Shown here: positions 19,270 through 31,272 of the stretch, piece by piece
Layout of the letters: each line of letters opens with the position of its first letter
Numbering within the stretch: position 1 is the first letter of the stretch
NCBI GenBank assembly: GCA_963210315.1
Contig: OY723243.1
Location: forward strand, 1,054,001-1,118,000
Origin: Rhynchopus euleeides
Lineage: Eukaryota > Euglenozoa > Diplonemea > Diplonemida > Diplonemidae
Length of the DNA: 64,000 nucleotides
Reading direction: 5' to 3'
Notes under the pieces: generated by a model
The model's database searches: none
What the model was told of the DNA's origin: nothing
Seen by the model: only the letters and a program-made list of their open reading frames with translations
Made by a program: the position numbers and the translations under genes

Positions 19270-22200
19270 CTAGAGTGAGAAACTGAGCCCCTGCGCATCG
19301 CCGCCTGCATCATCATCGTCATCGAACAGATCGCTGGTGTGCGTGTCGCTCGCGGTGGGCAAGGCTGACTCACGCTCGATGACAGCAGATTCTTCCATCT
19401 TCTCGCGAGCCCGCCTGTCTGCAAGCTGCCTGATGTCCTCAAAGCTCTTCCCCACCACATCCTGGAAACGCTGGTTGTGGTGCTTCCGCTCCTCATCCGA
19501 CAGTCCTGCACTCTCCATGATCCTGTAGTAAAGGAGGTTCAGCTTCTCGTTGCAGAGCGTCGGGTACTGTGTCATGAGTTCCAGGGCGGCGTTGGCATCC
19601 TTGTTCTTCTGGCAGCACGTCAGCAACGCGTAGAGGATGTTGATGTCGGGAGCCTGAGTGTGGGTGAGGTGATGGTGCACTGTGATACCGGTCGCATAGG
19701 ATGGAGAAGACAAAACATGTGACCCCCCGGTTGGGCCCGCCGAAAAAGGACTCGAGCAGATGGCAAATGAAGGCATGCATACACTCTTGTCCCGGTCCAT
19801 CTGTTGCAAGAAGCCTGAGATCTCATCAGTATGGCGGAGGGAGCGCGCAATGTAGGACATTGTGAGCTTGTCGACGGTGATGTTCATGTCCACCATCTCC
19901 TGGACCACGTTGCGTGCCTCTTCCGCATTCTTGGCAACAGCGCACACGTGGAGCAGCTGGTGGAACACCTGCTGTGAGTTCACAACTGGGATCCGCACAC
20001 GATGCAACTTGTGCAGTTCCTGTGTGCGAAGTCATGCAGTCGGCACGATGATGGATCAATAGAACATACCCGATATTCCGCAAGGAGATCCTTGGCCTTG
20101 GTCACAATGTCAACCTCATCATCAGCCTCCCGTTGGTAGTGTGCACATGCCAGCACAGCCAGTGACACAGCGGTGTCAGTGACCTTCACATTCGCGTCCT
20201 CAAACATGAGGGTCAGGACGTGCTTGGCATTGGCAATGCTCCCCTGTGAGAGGATGTGTGATGAAAACTGATCTGGCCCTGCACAGACATGACACCTCCC
20301 CGTTGCAGCATAGTAGGCCAGGTCGCACAACAGTCGTGAGTCTCATACCTTGCTGGCGCAGGTCGCGATGCAGTTGTGGTATGCGGTGGTGTCAATCTTC
20401 ACGCGGTCATGCTGTGTGGTCTGCGTCAGCAATTCCATCGCATCATCCATGCGGTCACGCGTGTAGTGCATCTTCATCAGGTTCGTCACGATGTCAGAGC
20501 GGCTCAGGATCTGCTCGGGATCGTCTTTTTTCAGCAGCTCGTACACTTCCTCTGCACGTCTATAGTCGCCAGCACGTGTGCACAGACCAAGCAGTGCGTT
20601 GTACACACTGGGGGACGGCTTGATGCCCAGCTCCTTCAGAGTGCTGAAGAACTTGAACCCCATGTCCACCTCAACAGGGCGCGGTTGCTTGGTCTGGTGG
20701 ATTTGCGAAGCCTGGTTCTCCATCCAGTCCATCTCCTCTTCACCCGGGTTGAACTTGCGCATGTAGGCCACCGTCTCGATCTTCATGCCTGTGTTGGCGA
20801 GGGCGCGGATGCCCGCGGCGCAGAGGTCGGCTGTGAAAACTGTCGCAGGCTTCTTGCCTGTGCTTTTGCCCTTGGCGTCGCTGTCAGCGTTGTCTTTGGA
20901 TGACCCCTTTGCGTTTTCGAGAAGCTCGTTGAAGACATTCTCCACCTTGTCGACGCTGCCACTTTCTGCCCACGCCTTTGCCAGGAAGAAGAAAGATGTC
21001 TGGTCCATACTCAGCTTGTCGTCTTCCTTCAATATGGAGTACAGCCGCGACACCTCTTCGTAGTCCTTCGCAGCACTATACACAGCAATCAGCAGGTTGT
21101 ATGTCTGCACACTTGGCGCCAACTGATGATCCCCCATCCTGTCGAAGATGCCCTGAGCCACCTCACAGTTCTTCTTCGTTGTCCGGTTGTTCTTCAAGTG
21201 GGAGAAGTACAGCGGCATTGCATCCTGCCCACCGTCGCTGTACTTGAAGAAGGTTCCGTACGAGTTGGCATCCTTGTCGCGTGCGCAGGCAGTCAACACC
21301 TGGTGGATGATTTTCAGGTCAATCTTGCCGTCACCCATCTTGTCCATTGTCTGAATCACCTCCCCGAGTTCACCGCAGTCGGCCAGCACACCCAGGTATT
21401 TGTTGACGGCATCGTCGATGTTGAATTTTTTCCTGTGAGCGAGGTCTTTGAAATCGAGGAAAATGGGCTTCAGAATTGCCAGGTTGTCTTTGGCGTATGG
21501 CCCTGAGCACATGCCGATCATAATGCGCGAGTCAGTGCATTGTTCCTTCACGGCGGTGTAAAGCTCATTCACCTTGGCGTAGTCGTTCGACAGGGCGTGC
21601 AACCTGATTTGCATCACGTAGAGATCAATCTTGTCATTGGAGTCATTCACGATTTTCAGCTCGATCATCTTCTCCATCAGCAGTCGCGATCGTTCCAGAA
21701 GAGCAGGGGAACGGGCCCGGGCTGAATTCTCGAGCAGAGTGATGCACGCACTCTTGAGGGATCTGTTGTCCACGGGGCCAATCTTCGTTCCATACGGTCC
21801 GACCATCATCTGTTTTATCGCATCAAACACATCGAAAGACAGGCCGTAATGCGCATTAAAGGAAAGCATCTTCATCTGTCTGATGCGCAACTTGTAGGTG
21901 ATATGGCTTTGACGCCCTTCCAAGAAGGACATCCAGTCATTCAGCAGCTCGACGATATCGGATGAGCGCGCCTTGGCAGCCCAGAAGCACTGCTCTGCGA
22001 TGTAGGTTGAGAGATACAAGTGCTGGCTGGTACGCTCAATAGGCGAATCCGGCAGCTGGCCCGGAGCCATGCCCTCTGCGAAGCAGACATCCTTGATCAT
22101 CCTGAGGAGCTGGACGAGGAACGTGCCGTTTGCTGTGTCGTAGATCCCGATGCACAGCGCAGCAATGATCTCCGCCTTGGCCCCCCAGGAGAAATCCTTC

Positions 22201-22883
22201 TTCTGGAGCAGCTTCTCACACGCGAGGAAGAAGTTCTCGGCGTTCTTCATACGGTGCCCCCTCAAGGATACGTTAAACATGTAAGCAAGGGTCTGGTGGT
22301 TGGGCCGAATGTTCTCCTTCTTGAAGAGTGCATACGCATCGTATATGGAGCGCACATCCACCCGCTCCTGGTACATGATGATGATGAGAGCGTTGAGGGT
22401 CCCCGTCCCGACCTCAAAGGGCACGTCGGCATTCATGAAGGTCTTCACCGTCTGCACCGTCATCTTCACCGGCGTCACGGCAATTTCCCTGCGCTTCACG
22501 GTCGTGTACAGCCTCATAATCAGCTTCGAGACCCACTTGTCATCGAGGGCCAACTTCTTAGTTTTTGCTCGTGTCACCAGCATGTTGATGAGATCACTTG
22601 TCTTCTCCAGCAGAGGGTCAATATCGGACCCAATCATAATACTCGCCGCGTCCGGCATTGAGTCACGGGCATCCAGGATCTGCTGGACCGTTAAGGACTT
22701 TCCGTCGGAACTTTTCGATGGAGTGGCATCATCCCCATCGTCACCGAGCATCACAAGGCGGTCCCGGCTATCGGCGAGGTTCTCCTCGTCACGCATGCGC
22801 TGTGAGATGCGACGCACGCCAGTGCGACCCACAGCAGGCACCGCGCGGCGCAGTGCGGCAACACCGCATTTTCGCAGCAGCAT
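19270..22883 (-). CDS. PPR-type helical repeat protein, probably mitochondrial (4 exons)
   Basis: Exons are 22883-20349, 20243-20070, 20019-19783 and 19653-19270; all junctions are phase 0, giving about 1109 residues. Introns are 105, 50 and 129 nt with GTATGA, GTATGT and GTATGC starts. The N-terminus (MLLRKCGVAALRRAVPAVGR) is a mitochondrial presequence. Helical pairs recur with pentatricopeptide character: PSVQTYNLLIAVYSAAKDYE, PSPSVYNALLGLCTRAGDYR followed by RAEEVYELL, VNSQQVFHQLLHVCAVAKNA. The C-terminus is acidic (FDDDDDAGGDAQ). PPR proteins bind organellar RNA; euglenozoan mitochondria use many of them for rRNA, editing and splicing. The exact RNA target is unknown. Confidence 0.85.
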
Positions 22884-23779
22884 TGTGCCTCCCTGCCAGG
22901 GGTGATATGTGCAGCAAGTGTGACAGGAATACAGTGGCAGGTACCCTCCCAGGAGAACAGTTCACAGTGCTCTTCTGAGTTGTACGTGAGGAAGACCTGT
23001 GGACAACTGTACTGCATACATAATTATCATTACCGTTCGGACGAGAGCTGAGAGCCTGTTCTGTGCATGTTCTGTAGCACTGTGCATCACAGAACGGTGA
23101 ACTATGCCACGTGGCAACCAGTTTTATGAGGCAACACGCACAGCTCACGGGTTCTCCTTTCTCTGCCATTCTGAGCGAAGACCCTCCCCCTGGTAGTGGC
23201 AAACAATGCAACTGAGCGAGAAAGCAAACCTTTGCGGCAAAGTGGACAGGGTTGGGGAGGTTGGGACAGGGGTGGGTGGGTTGACTCACTTTCTCGGCAT
23301 ATTTTGTGTACACTACAATGGTATCGAACAAAACACCTGGTGGTGCGCTCTTTGTTTTCACAAACGGTATCTGTGAGCGCATATGCGCAGTATACCGAAG
23401 AAGAAGCCGCCATTTCGCAAATCACGTTTGTGCGAAAAGCCAGCTGCTCTGCTAATAAAAAAGAAAGAATCACCCTCCTTCCAGGGCGAGGGATGCAGAG
23501 AAAAACGAAGACGCCAAGCTCTCTCAAATCAGACAGCCCCCAAGACCGAGCGGGAGGTGACCCAAGCATCTCCAGGGCACTCGCCTCCCCCCTAATAGAT
23601 ATGCTGCTCGCACATGACCGGACCCGCCCTTGATGCGATCTGCACTGAATATCCCCGGGGGACCTTCACGCAGAAATGCAGCACAGCGAGAAAGGCGAAC
23701 CGCCTCCACAGCACTGGCTGCAAGGCGACACAATAGCAGCGAAGGCAACCCCCTCACCCCACCCCCACAAACCCGACCA
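22884..23779. other. Intergenic, nothing recognised
   Basis: About 900 bp. A candidate acceptor (CACCCCTGGCAG, AG at 22894-22893) lies 9 nt before the PPR gene ATG. The rest shows no gene or repeat. Confidence 0.5.
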
Positions 23780-26497
23780 CTACGACTGACTGCGCAACGA
23801 CTCCTCCACAGCACGCAGCAACTGGGAGGTCGGCTCGCCAGAGCTGCTCCGGCTGCTGGCAGGCAGGGTGATGGACACCCTCGAGGCAACCCGCTTCGCT
23901 GTCGGGGAAGTGACAACCGACGTCCGCCGCGACACCGACACAGACGAAACACGCGTATCCACCTCGATGGCAGGCGGACGCCTCCACGACTCCGACACAC
24001 CCTGCGTCGGCGCCGGGCTCCGCCACTCCAAACTCCCCTGCAGGGTTGAGGGGGCCGAGCCAGTCCCTGTCCCGGTGGCATTCAGCTTCCCGAGGAGGGA
24101 GTTGACCATCTCCATTGTCTCGACACGCTGCTTCATGACAGGCTTCATCCATTGAGACGTGGCCGTGGAATACCGCCTGCTGTGGTCGGCACGCCCACCC
24201 CCACTCTCCCCGCTGGCCTCACTGGCCTCCCGGCTATTCTCCTCCTCAGGCACACGCAGCACGATAGACCACGCCAGGGGGAGCAGCCCCTGCAGGCTCC
24301 GCCACGGCAACGCCAGCAGCGCCGCGCCATACCTCTTCCGGAGATACGGCGTCCGATCCCCCGGCAGCTGGCTGCCTTTGATCAGCACGCGCAGCCCGAG
24401 CTCCATGCGGTAAGGGTCCTTCACAGCCTCCTCCCCCATGAGGCACTGCGTGTAGGCTATGGCGACAGACTCATTCGGGAGGTTCCTATCCGTCAGCGTG
24501 GCACACCACAGCGCATGGGCCCTCTCCGGGTCTGACCCGCGCAGAGCGGCGCCCAGCAGCAGCCTGTACAGACCCCGCCCCTCTGCGTAGGCCAGGAAGT
24601 CCTCTTTAGGCGGACGGCTCGGGTTGTCCCTCCCGAGCCTCTCAAGCAATGCCACCATGTCCTGCTGCTGGTGGGGCCCCAGGGCCTCGAGGTCGCCCAT
24701 GAGGAAGAGGAGCCAGAAGGGGAGGAGGGGGCGGAGCTGCGAGTTTGTGGAGTACCTCGCGGCGATGGCGGCCACCGCCTGCTCGTCCTGCCGGTCGGAG
24801 CGGGAGGCGACGACGGAGCGGAGGATCCACTCGTCGGCGTTGCCCCAGGGGTGGCTGGGCCACTTCTGCAGCCCGAGGAAGGTCATCGCCCCAGCGAGGT
24901 GGATTGCCGCACGGCCCTGGAAGGCGAGGGGCTCGCCTGACATTGTCCCCGCATCGAGTGTCTCCCGGTAGAGGCGTGCCGCCTCTTTGTAGTGCAGTGC
25001 GGAGAGGTGCGCATCGGCATGTGCCAGGTTAACCGCAGGGGGGACCGGGGAGTTGAGCTGGCGGCCCGAATGCCACGCAGATGTGGGGAGCCTCCAGGCG
25101 CGTCTCGCTGCGGCGACGGCGTCCAGAGCGCCGTTGGGGTCGCCGTAGCGGCGGCGCTGCGCGCTGCATAGCAGGTGGAGGATGACGGAGTTGGGGTGGC
25201 GGAGCAGCAGGGCCTGCAGCACCTGGGCCTCGCGGGATGCCAGGCGCGTGTCTTCGATGTGCGAGCGGGGCTTGCTGAGCTGCCGGAGGACCAGCGCGAC
25301 CCCCGCGTGGAGGGAGCGGTGCCCCCCGCCTGAGAAGACGTCGAACAGCCAGTCCACCTCATCCGGCGGGGTTGCGAGGGACCCCACGGAGCCCAGCACC
25401 TTGCGGAGCCCGTCGGGGAGCTCGACGGCGGAGGCAACCAGGATGCCCACCCCGAGCTTCACATCATCCTCGAGATGCGCAGGCAGCTCGCCGCGCCGCA
25501 CGCAGAGGCGGAGCGGCTGATATACCTCCCATGCCTTGCGCAGGTTGACCCCCGCCTCGACGTAGCGCGAAGCCTTCAGCTGCAGCAGGGCAGCCAGCGT
25601 GTGTGCCTCCGCACCTATGATGGACGCCTCCAGCTCCAACACATCTGCCGGCGTCCTTCTGGCGGCCTGATCAGGGGAGGCTGCCGCAGCGCCTTCAATG
25701 GAGTCGCTCAGCTGGATGGCAGCGTTGGACCACTTTGCGTTGACAGACCCACGCTCCATGCTGGCCGTCCCGGTTGTGCCTGTTGCGGAGTCCAACCCGG
25801 TTCCGGTGCCTGTGTAACCCAGGAAGGTGTCCGCATAGGTGGTGTCGGCGTCATCCGTCCCAAGGGGAGCCTCCCCGGAGGGAGGCGGGGTTCTGTCGTC
25901 GCTGTGCTCCTCGACAGCGTCCTGCAGGATGCGGAGCTGCTTGAGTGCGGCGTCGAGAGATCCCGCCTCGGTGCGTCGGACAACCTCCTCCTCCCCCTCG
26001 GCAGCGGCGCGCTGGCAGGGGCACGGCTGTGCCTGCTGCATGGCGCGCAGGGGGGTGAACTCGCGGTGCCGCGTGGGGGTCCCGGAGATCTGCGTCACAG
26101 AGGCAGCCGCCCAGACCCCCCAGCGCTGGGAGAAGGGTGTGGGGCAGAGGCGCTGCTTGTTGATGAGGATGGTGTGCACGCCCTGCGCCATCTCGGCGGC
26201 AGAGAGGTATGTGTCTATCGCAGCCGCATCGCTTTTGACATCACCCCCCAGCACGGCGCGGGCCAGGTTGATATGCCCGCACTCCAGCAGGACACGCGGG
26301 TGGCGGGTCGCCCACTCTTCGGAGAGCGTGTCGGCCCGCCCCAGCTCCGTCCGCAGCGTGTGTGCAAAGCACTCCGCTGCGACAGCCCTCGCTTCCTCCG
26401 CTAGGTTCACGCTGTCCAGGCCGCTGCTCTGCGTGGCGTCGAACAGGGGGAGGTCACCAGAGGCATCGACCTCAGGCAGGGCGATCTCAACCTGCAT
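23780..26497 (-). CDS. TTC39/Iml2-like TPR protein
   Basis: Single exon of 905 residues from the ATG at 26497. Around residues 344-390 it has VGILVASAVELPDGLRKVLG followed by a gap and a helical block, resembling the conserved core of the TTC39/Iml2 (DUF3808) family, where GxFNLxLSLLPPRxLKLLxxVGF is typical. Flanking alpha-helical segments (ALHYKEAARLYRETLDAG) resemble TPR units. The C-terminus is a Ser/Thr/Arg-rich disordered tail. In yeast Iml2 is linked to lipid droplets and inclusion clearance; the role here is inferred from resemblance only. The start is set by CTACCTCCAGCAG ending 20 nt upstream; the frame's further N-terminal proline-rich extension lies before that acceptor. Confidence 0.65.
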   Translation of the reverse strand: MQVEIALPEVDASGDLPLFDATQSSGLDSVNLAEEARAVAAECFAHTLRTELGRADTLSEEWATRHPRVLLECGHINLARAVLGGDVKSDAAAIDTYLSAAEMAQGVHTILINKQRLCPTPFSQRWGVWAAASVTQISGTPTRHREFTPLRAMQQAQPCPCQRAAAEGEEEVVRRTEAGSLDAALKQLRILQDAVEEHSDDRTPPPSGEAPLGTDDADTTYADTFLGYTGTGTGLDSATGTTGTASMERGSVNAKWSNAAIQLSDSIEGAAAASPDQAARRTPADVLELEASIIGAEAHTLAALLQLKASRYVEAGVNLRKAWEVYQPLRLCVRRGELPAHLEDDVKLGVGILVASAVELPDGLRKVLGSVGSLATPPDEVDWLFDVFSGGGHRSLHAGVALVLRQLSKPRSHIEDTRLASREAQVLQALLLRHPNSVILHLLCSAQRRRYGDPNGALDAVAAARRAWRLPTSAWHSGRQLNSPVPPAVNLAHADAHLSALHYKEAARLYRETLDAGTMSGEPLAFQGRAAIHLAGAMTFLGLQKWPSHPWGNADEWILRSVVASRSDRQDEQAVAAIAARYSTNSQLRPLLPFWLLFLMGDLEALGPHQQQDMVALLERLGRDNPSRPPKEDFLAYAEGRGLYRLLLGAALRGSDPERAHALWCATLTDRNLPNESVAIAYTQCLMGEEAVKDPYRMELGLRVLIKGSQLPGDRTPYLRKRYGAALLALPWRSLQGLLPLAWSIVLRVPEEENSREASEASGESGGGRADHSRRYSTATSQWMKPVMKQRVETMEMVNSLLGKLNATGTGTGSAPSTLQGSLEWRSPAPTQGVSESWRRPPAIEVDTRVSSVSVSRRTSVVTSPTAKRVASRVSITLPASSRSSSGEPTSQLLRAVEESLRSQS

Positions 26498-26517
26498 CAC
26501 GCCACAGCCATATAACA

Positions 26518-26545
26518 CTGCTGGAGGTAGCCGGGGAGGAGGGGC
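26518..26545 (-). promoter_or_regulatory. Candidate spliced-leader acceptor (TTC39-like gene)
   Basis: The minus strand reads CCCCTCCTCCCCGGCTACC then TCCAGCAG; two AGs (26522-26521 and 26519-26518) are possible, with a leader of about 20 nt. Confidence 0.6.
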
Positions 26546-26655
26546 GACCTGGTGTGGGTGGGTGGTATGACGGGGAGGGAACAGGAGGGGGGGTTGTGCC
26601 GAGGTGGCAAAGAGCGGGGGGTGTGTGGGGAGGGGGTGGTGGTGGTAGCGAACAC

Positions 26656-26820
26656 GGTGGACCCCCCCCCCCCCACCCCCTATAGCGGAGGGTCTGGACC
26701 CCCCGATATAGGGAGTCTGCACTGCCTATTTTTGGTGCCCAGACGACCCCCGAGAGCGGGGTCCATACCCCCCCGTCGGACCCTCGTCAGACCCCCAAAA
26801 GGGGCTACCCCGACGTGCGG
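26656..26820. repeat. GC-rich palindromic segments
   Basis: A C run is followed by GGGTCTGGACCCCC, CGAGAGCGGGGTCC and related inverted blocks. The same words occur at 62740-62825, so this is a dispersed repeat type able to form hairpins. Confidence 0.5.
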
Positions 26821-27379
26821 GAGTCCACCGTGAAGAGAGAAAGAACAGGCAAACACTAGGCAAAGAGAGTGGGTGGGGGTGTGATAGGCAGGTAAGTTCA
26901 AAGACAAAGGAGGTGGGGGTGGGGGTGGGGTGTCGCCTTTTTCGCCTGGAATGTTCACGAGAGCTCGCCCGATGCTGCCCTCCCAGCCCCCCCTTCCCCC
27001 CAGGTCGCACATTACTTTGCTGCACTCTCGTCGGCACCACCCGGCTACCCAGCCCAGCTCCAGCCCTGAAAGAGGGGAAGGGGGGGGGGGGGGGGCAGGC
27101 TGTGAGCCTTCGCCGTTCTGCCTGATGCCAGGATGCCGTGATGTCATCCCTGCATAACATGAGCCCCCATCCTCTCATTTTGTCAACACACACATGCACT
27201 TGTTGCTCCGGGGCTGGTGATCCCTGAGCAACACAAAACACCACAAGCATCGTAGTTTATCCGCACACGCATGTCGTGCCGAACGGCTGGCGGGGGGGAG
27301 GGTGACCCACACCTGCAGATCCACATTTGTTTGCATGTTTCCAAACCGAAGGCCTGCTCGATACCTGATATGAGTCAGA

Positions 27380-27425
27380 TGGCATAGTGGTGTAGTGGTT
27401 TGTCCCGCTTCAACAGATCGAATCA
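27380..27425 (+). other. tRNA-like A-box/B-box pair (possible SINE head)
   Basis: TGGCATAGTGG matches the pol III A-box consensus, and about 35 bp on ATCGAATCAC resembles a B box. No cloverleaf with a paired acceptor stem can be drawn, so it is not called a tRNA gene. Confidence 0.2.
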
Positions 27426-29484
27426 CAGCCGACCTTCGGGAGTGATGCCGTGGTTTGCATCAACTGCCGTGATGCAGCCGACGCTGCATACACGACATGC
27501 ACATTCTGAGGTCTCGAGTCTGTCTGCCGATACAACTTGTTGCCCAGAGATGATGCACTATATACAGGCAAGATACCCTCGACTACCGCCTTGCACACAT
27601 GTGGGAGTCAACCGAAGACGCAGCCGACACAGGACTCGCGATCAGGGCTTCTGTTTGGGAAACCCACTTCTCCTGGGTTCTGATCAACCAGGGGGCGGTG
27701 GCGGTGGCGGTGGTGGTTTCGGGAGATGCTAGATTTTTCTGGGCGGAAAAATGGAAAAAAAACACACGCTCATCCGCGAGCCCTTGTGATGGAAGGGCGG
27801 GAGTGGGGAGTGGGGTGCTGGCTGGATGAGGGAGCACATAAATCATAGAATCACACAGACACACACACACACACACACACACACCCCTTTCCCAAACACT
27901 CTGTCGGAAAGATGAAGAAATCAGGGACAACCTACCCCACCCCCACACCCAACGAAAGCCACGCCGCCACAGCCCGGCAACAACACATCAACAAAAAAAA
28001 TACGCTAAGATATCACGGTATGAAACAGCTGATACTAACTCAGGGGGGTGGGGGTGGGGGGGGGGGGGGTGGGGGCGTTGTGAGTTGCTTTGCCTTCAAA
28101 TCGGTGGTGAGGGGAAGGTAACGGGGGAGCCTTTGGCTTATGGTGGCAGGTATATTAATTCCAGTTCACACACCCCCACACCTTTTGTAATCCGGTCAGT
28201 GCGAAGAGACCACTGGGATCAGTTGGCCTGCGAGCAACAACCTCATCGGGATACAGAACACACCGACCCGGGGACACAGCAGGTTGAACGCAAATGTGAT
28301 TCGCGTCTCTGAGGGAAATGATACATTCATGTATACATCGCAGTCGATGAAAAGGATCCATGCGCCTCAGGCAAGCTGGCTGAAAAATGACCGGGGGGGG
28401 GGGAACCTTCACTATGTGGCAAACCACTGTGCCAGCGTTGGCCTGTCCAGAGGAGCGCCACACTCTTCTGCACTTCGGCGCCAAGGCGCCAACCCCCCGC
28501 CTGCCCCAATACAGGCCACCCTGGTTGGCATCATATCGCGCCTCTCGTCTGGTTAGCGCTGAGTGGGGCCAAAGAACTATAAACGTCACTCGGTTATCTG
28601 AAACAAAATCCAGTAAGTTCGTCTGCGCTGTCTGAATGCAAGGCTTCAAAAGGGGTGTCGTGGGGGACAGGGGGGGTATGGGCGGTGGGCAGCACAACCA
28701 CCATCTCTCTCTCCTCTCACACGGGGGCCTTCACTTTTCCCGGCAATGCGCATCCGTTTCAGGCTCGCGCCAGACGCTTTTCGGTGCCGCAAGCAAGTTT
28801 CAGCTCAGCGAAAGCGAGGGGGAGAATATTCCTTGTTGCTGCTGCAGCAGGGCACACAACGCAGGAGTCGATGCACCTGACTAATCGAAACCGACGAGCC
28901 AGGCAGACCCTCCACCTCTGCGCTGTGTATTGGGTGGGCTCTGAAGACCGCGGGGCGATTCGCTTGATAAAGAACGGCAGTGTGGGGGCAGGGGGGTGGT
29001 GGAGGGCCTTTGTGTTGGCTCCGTGTTAAAAGACACCTAGCTTGGAGGCCTGGCATGATGGCTCACCCCCTTTCTGCACTTCAGATCAGACGTGCAAAAA
29101 AAAAGGCCCCATTCCCTCGCCCAATCCTGTACTGCGTGCATCCCATCGGAGAAACAGCTGTGCACACACACGTGAGTCACGGACGTGAGAGGGAAGCAGG
29201 GGGGAGCGGGGAATGTGCCATAGCATAAAAATGGAAAAATACGATGCACAGATCATCGGCAACACATACAGAACAGACCGAAAGAGACGCCAACGCGCCT
29301 GAACGGAGGCGGGCGGGTGGGGGTGCTGGGTTGGGTGCAGCAGAAGGAGCACCGAGCTGCCTTTGGGAGCTGCGGTTCGGAAAACGGTGCCAATCAAAGG
29401 GGCGGGGGGATTAAAAGAGGCGCAGCGGGTGTGTGTGCGAGTGCCGTGAACACATTGCGAGTGGGTGGGCGGGCTGTGGGGGGT

Positions 29485-29600
29485 CATGAACGATTTGAAC
29501 GACTTTTTAGCCGCGTTCGCATCGTCCCCAGGTGAGGGGTCGCTGCTTCGTATTCTTCTGGCCGCACTGTGGCATTGCCGTATGTCATTCACCTCACTTG
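29485..29600 (-). mobile_element. Relic of the VIPER-like element
   Basis: About 115 bp matches 1815-1925 at roughly three bases in four, sharing blocks such as GAACGATTTGAACGA and CTGGCCGCAC. On the minus strand it follows a 90-codon frame (29866-29594) that ends in a CPVC-containing segment, possibly part of the element's preceding ORF. No recombinase core is visible. Confidence 0.6.
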
Positions 29601-29866
29601 GAGATCCCCTTCAATAATACCGACTCGGGTGTCTCCGCTTCGTCCGCACAAACAGGGCATGTGTTGATTGCGGCAGGCAACGGGTTTGCGGGTTTGGAAC
29701 GGTGGTGCCACAGTTGAGACCAGGACCCCACCGTCCATGCCTCGGTCATTTCAGCAGAACATCCAACCCGGTCATCCCCATAAGGGGATGCGTTCCCACT
29801 GCAATGCAGATTCACCCTGCTCCGGGGGGAGGGGGGTTTAGGCATTTTCCTGCCGATATTTGGCAA

Positions 29867-30689
29867 TTTCGGCCGAGTTTTTGAGATTCAAAAAATGGCA
29901 AAATATACGGTGGCGTCACATCCGAGACCAGGTGCCCGCTGACCCATGCAGGCCCGGCTGTCTGCATACGGCAGATTGTGTCAATGCGATGCAAGCCAGG
30001 AGACTGCCCACACACATCACAGAAGATGGCAAAAGCTCTGTCTGAGTGCTGGGAAGAAAGGCGCAGGGGTGCCGTAACTTTTGCCAGCTCCCACAAAGTT
30101 GTGGCTGGAGGGGGAGGGGGAGGTTGTGGGGTGGTGGTGGGGATTTTGCTTGCTGAAACAGGGTTGGCATAAATTCTCCCAACACACCAGATTTACTCAA
30201 TTATCCTGGGGGGATGGGGGGGCGTTCAGGGGTGGGGGACAGGGAGATGTCTCTGGCAAACAAGGCACAACGGGTATCTTACAACTGATGGAGATACATC
30301 ATCTGCACAATCCGTTGCTTGGTAACAACATGTGCTGATGTTTGGTCTGGCCAAAGCAAATCTCTCCACACGCCAGTTGATACTTGCATGCAAACGGTTT
30401 CTTGGAACCCAATCTACGGGAACGGTGATTTGGTTTGCACCCTCTTCGATACTCCTTACAGGCACTGGACTCAATAGAGTCACTGATGAGAGCTGCACAC
30501 ATCACGGCTGTCTGAACTCCACGTGATTCGAATATGGCACACACTTCCGTGCATCCCAGGTTCTTTTCGATTATTATCATTGTTATCAGCAGGAAGAAGG
30601 GGGGGAAGCGAGAAGGGGGCAACGCGTGTGGCACAAGTGGCTTCAGAGATGCCTACTGCGGGTGGGATGTGGGGGGTTTCACCACTATA
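29867..30689. other. Intergenic, nothing recognised
   Basis: About 820 bp of unannotated DNA between the element relic and the first copy of dispersed repeat R1. Confidence 0.45.
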
Positions 30690-30905
30690 ATCGTACTCCA
30701 TTCGCTTTCTGGTAGGAACACCATGCCCAGCAACTGTTAAAAACAGCTCCGGGCTACTTTTCGTTGAGCACACGCCTTGTGTCTCGAGGCTGTGTTGAGG
30801 CCCTGTGAACTGGCATGAAGGTGCTAATCCTAAAGGTCCGGTCGCACGATACATATATTTTCCCCTTCGCTACTTCGCGACGCATCGCAACGTTCCATCG
30901 CTCGG
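30690..30905 (+). repeat. Dispersed repeat R1, copy 1
   Basis: About 210 bp shared with 53385-53600 and 60400-60598 in the same orientation. Conserved core: TGCCCAGCAACTG, then CCGGGCTAC followed by TTTTCG, then GGCATGAAGG, then TTCGCTACTTCGCGAC. GCCC and GGGC could pair around the first loop. Probable SINE or short interspersed element. Confidence 0.7.
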
Positions 30906-30956
30906 AACGAAGGAAACAATGAAACAGGAGCCCCCCCCCCCCTAGGCATACAGTGC

Positions 30957-31050
30957 AAACGATAATTATTATCGCATACGATAATTATTATCGTACTCCC
31001 ATTATCGTATATTATCGTATACGATAATATACGATAATGGTGCGATAATT
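30957..31050. repeat. Left subterminal palindrome array of the hAT element
   Basis: Repeated ATTATCGTAT and its complement ATACGATAAT, head to tail and as palindromes (for example ATTATCGTATACGATAAT). These are the likely transposase binding sites, as subterminal motifs are in other hAT elements. Confidence 0.8.
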
Positions 31051-31272
31051 TTTTTGAGATTTTCGGAAAACCAGAAATCAGCCCAGAACACATTGAAAAA
31101 GTGGTAAAAGTGGAGCCGGAAGCTGCCATTTTTGCTTCTTTGAATTATTGGTGACGGGGGGCTTCACTCAGAAGTGTAGAATGTCCCTCACAAATGGGTG
31201 GCAGACACAACACACATAGTGCCATGACATGCGCAGCACTATGTCTGTCTGGGGCATCCTGTCAATGAAGCT

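Larger units (their letters stand above)
26546..29484. other. Intergenic accessory DNA
   Basis: No host gene supported. It contains a palindromic GC-rich block (26656-26820), G tracts near 27080, 28053 and 28392, a CA microsatellite (27860-27884), and a tRNA-like box at 27380-27425. Remaining frames are low complexity. Confidence 0.5.

Noticed and set aside
27380-27425. tRNA gene
   Set aside because: A-box matches, but no acceptor or anticodon stem can be paired; kept only as a weak SINE-head candidate.
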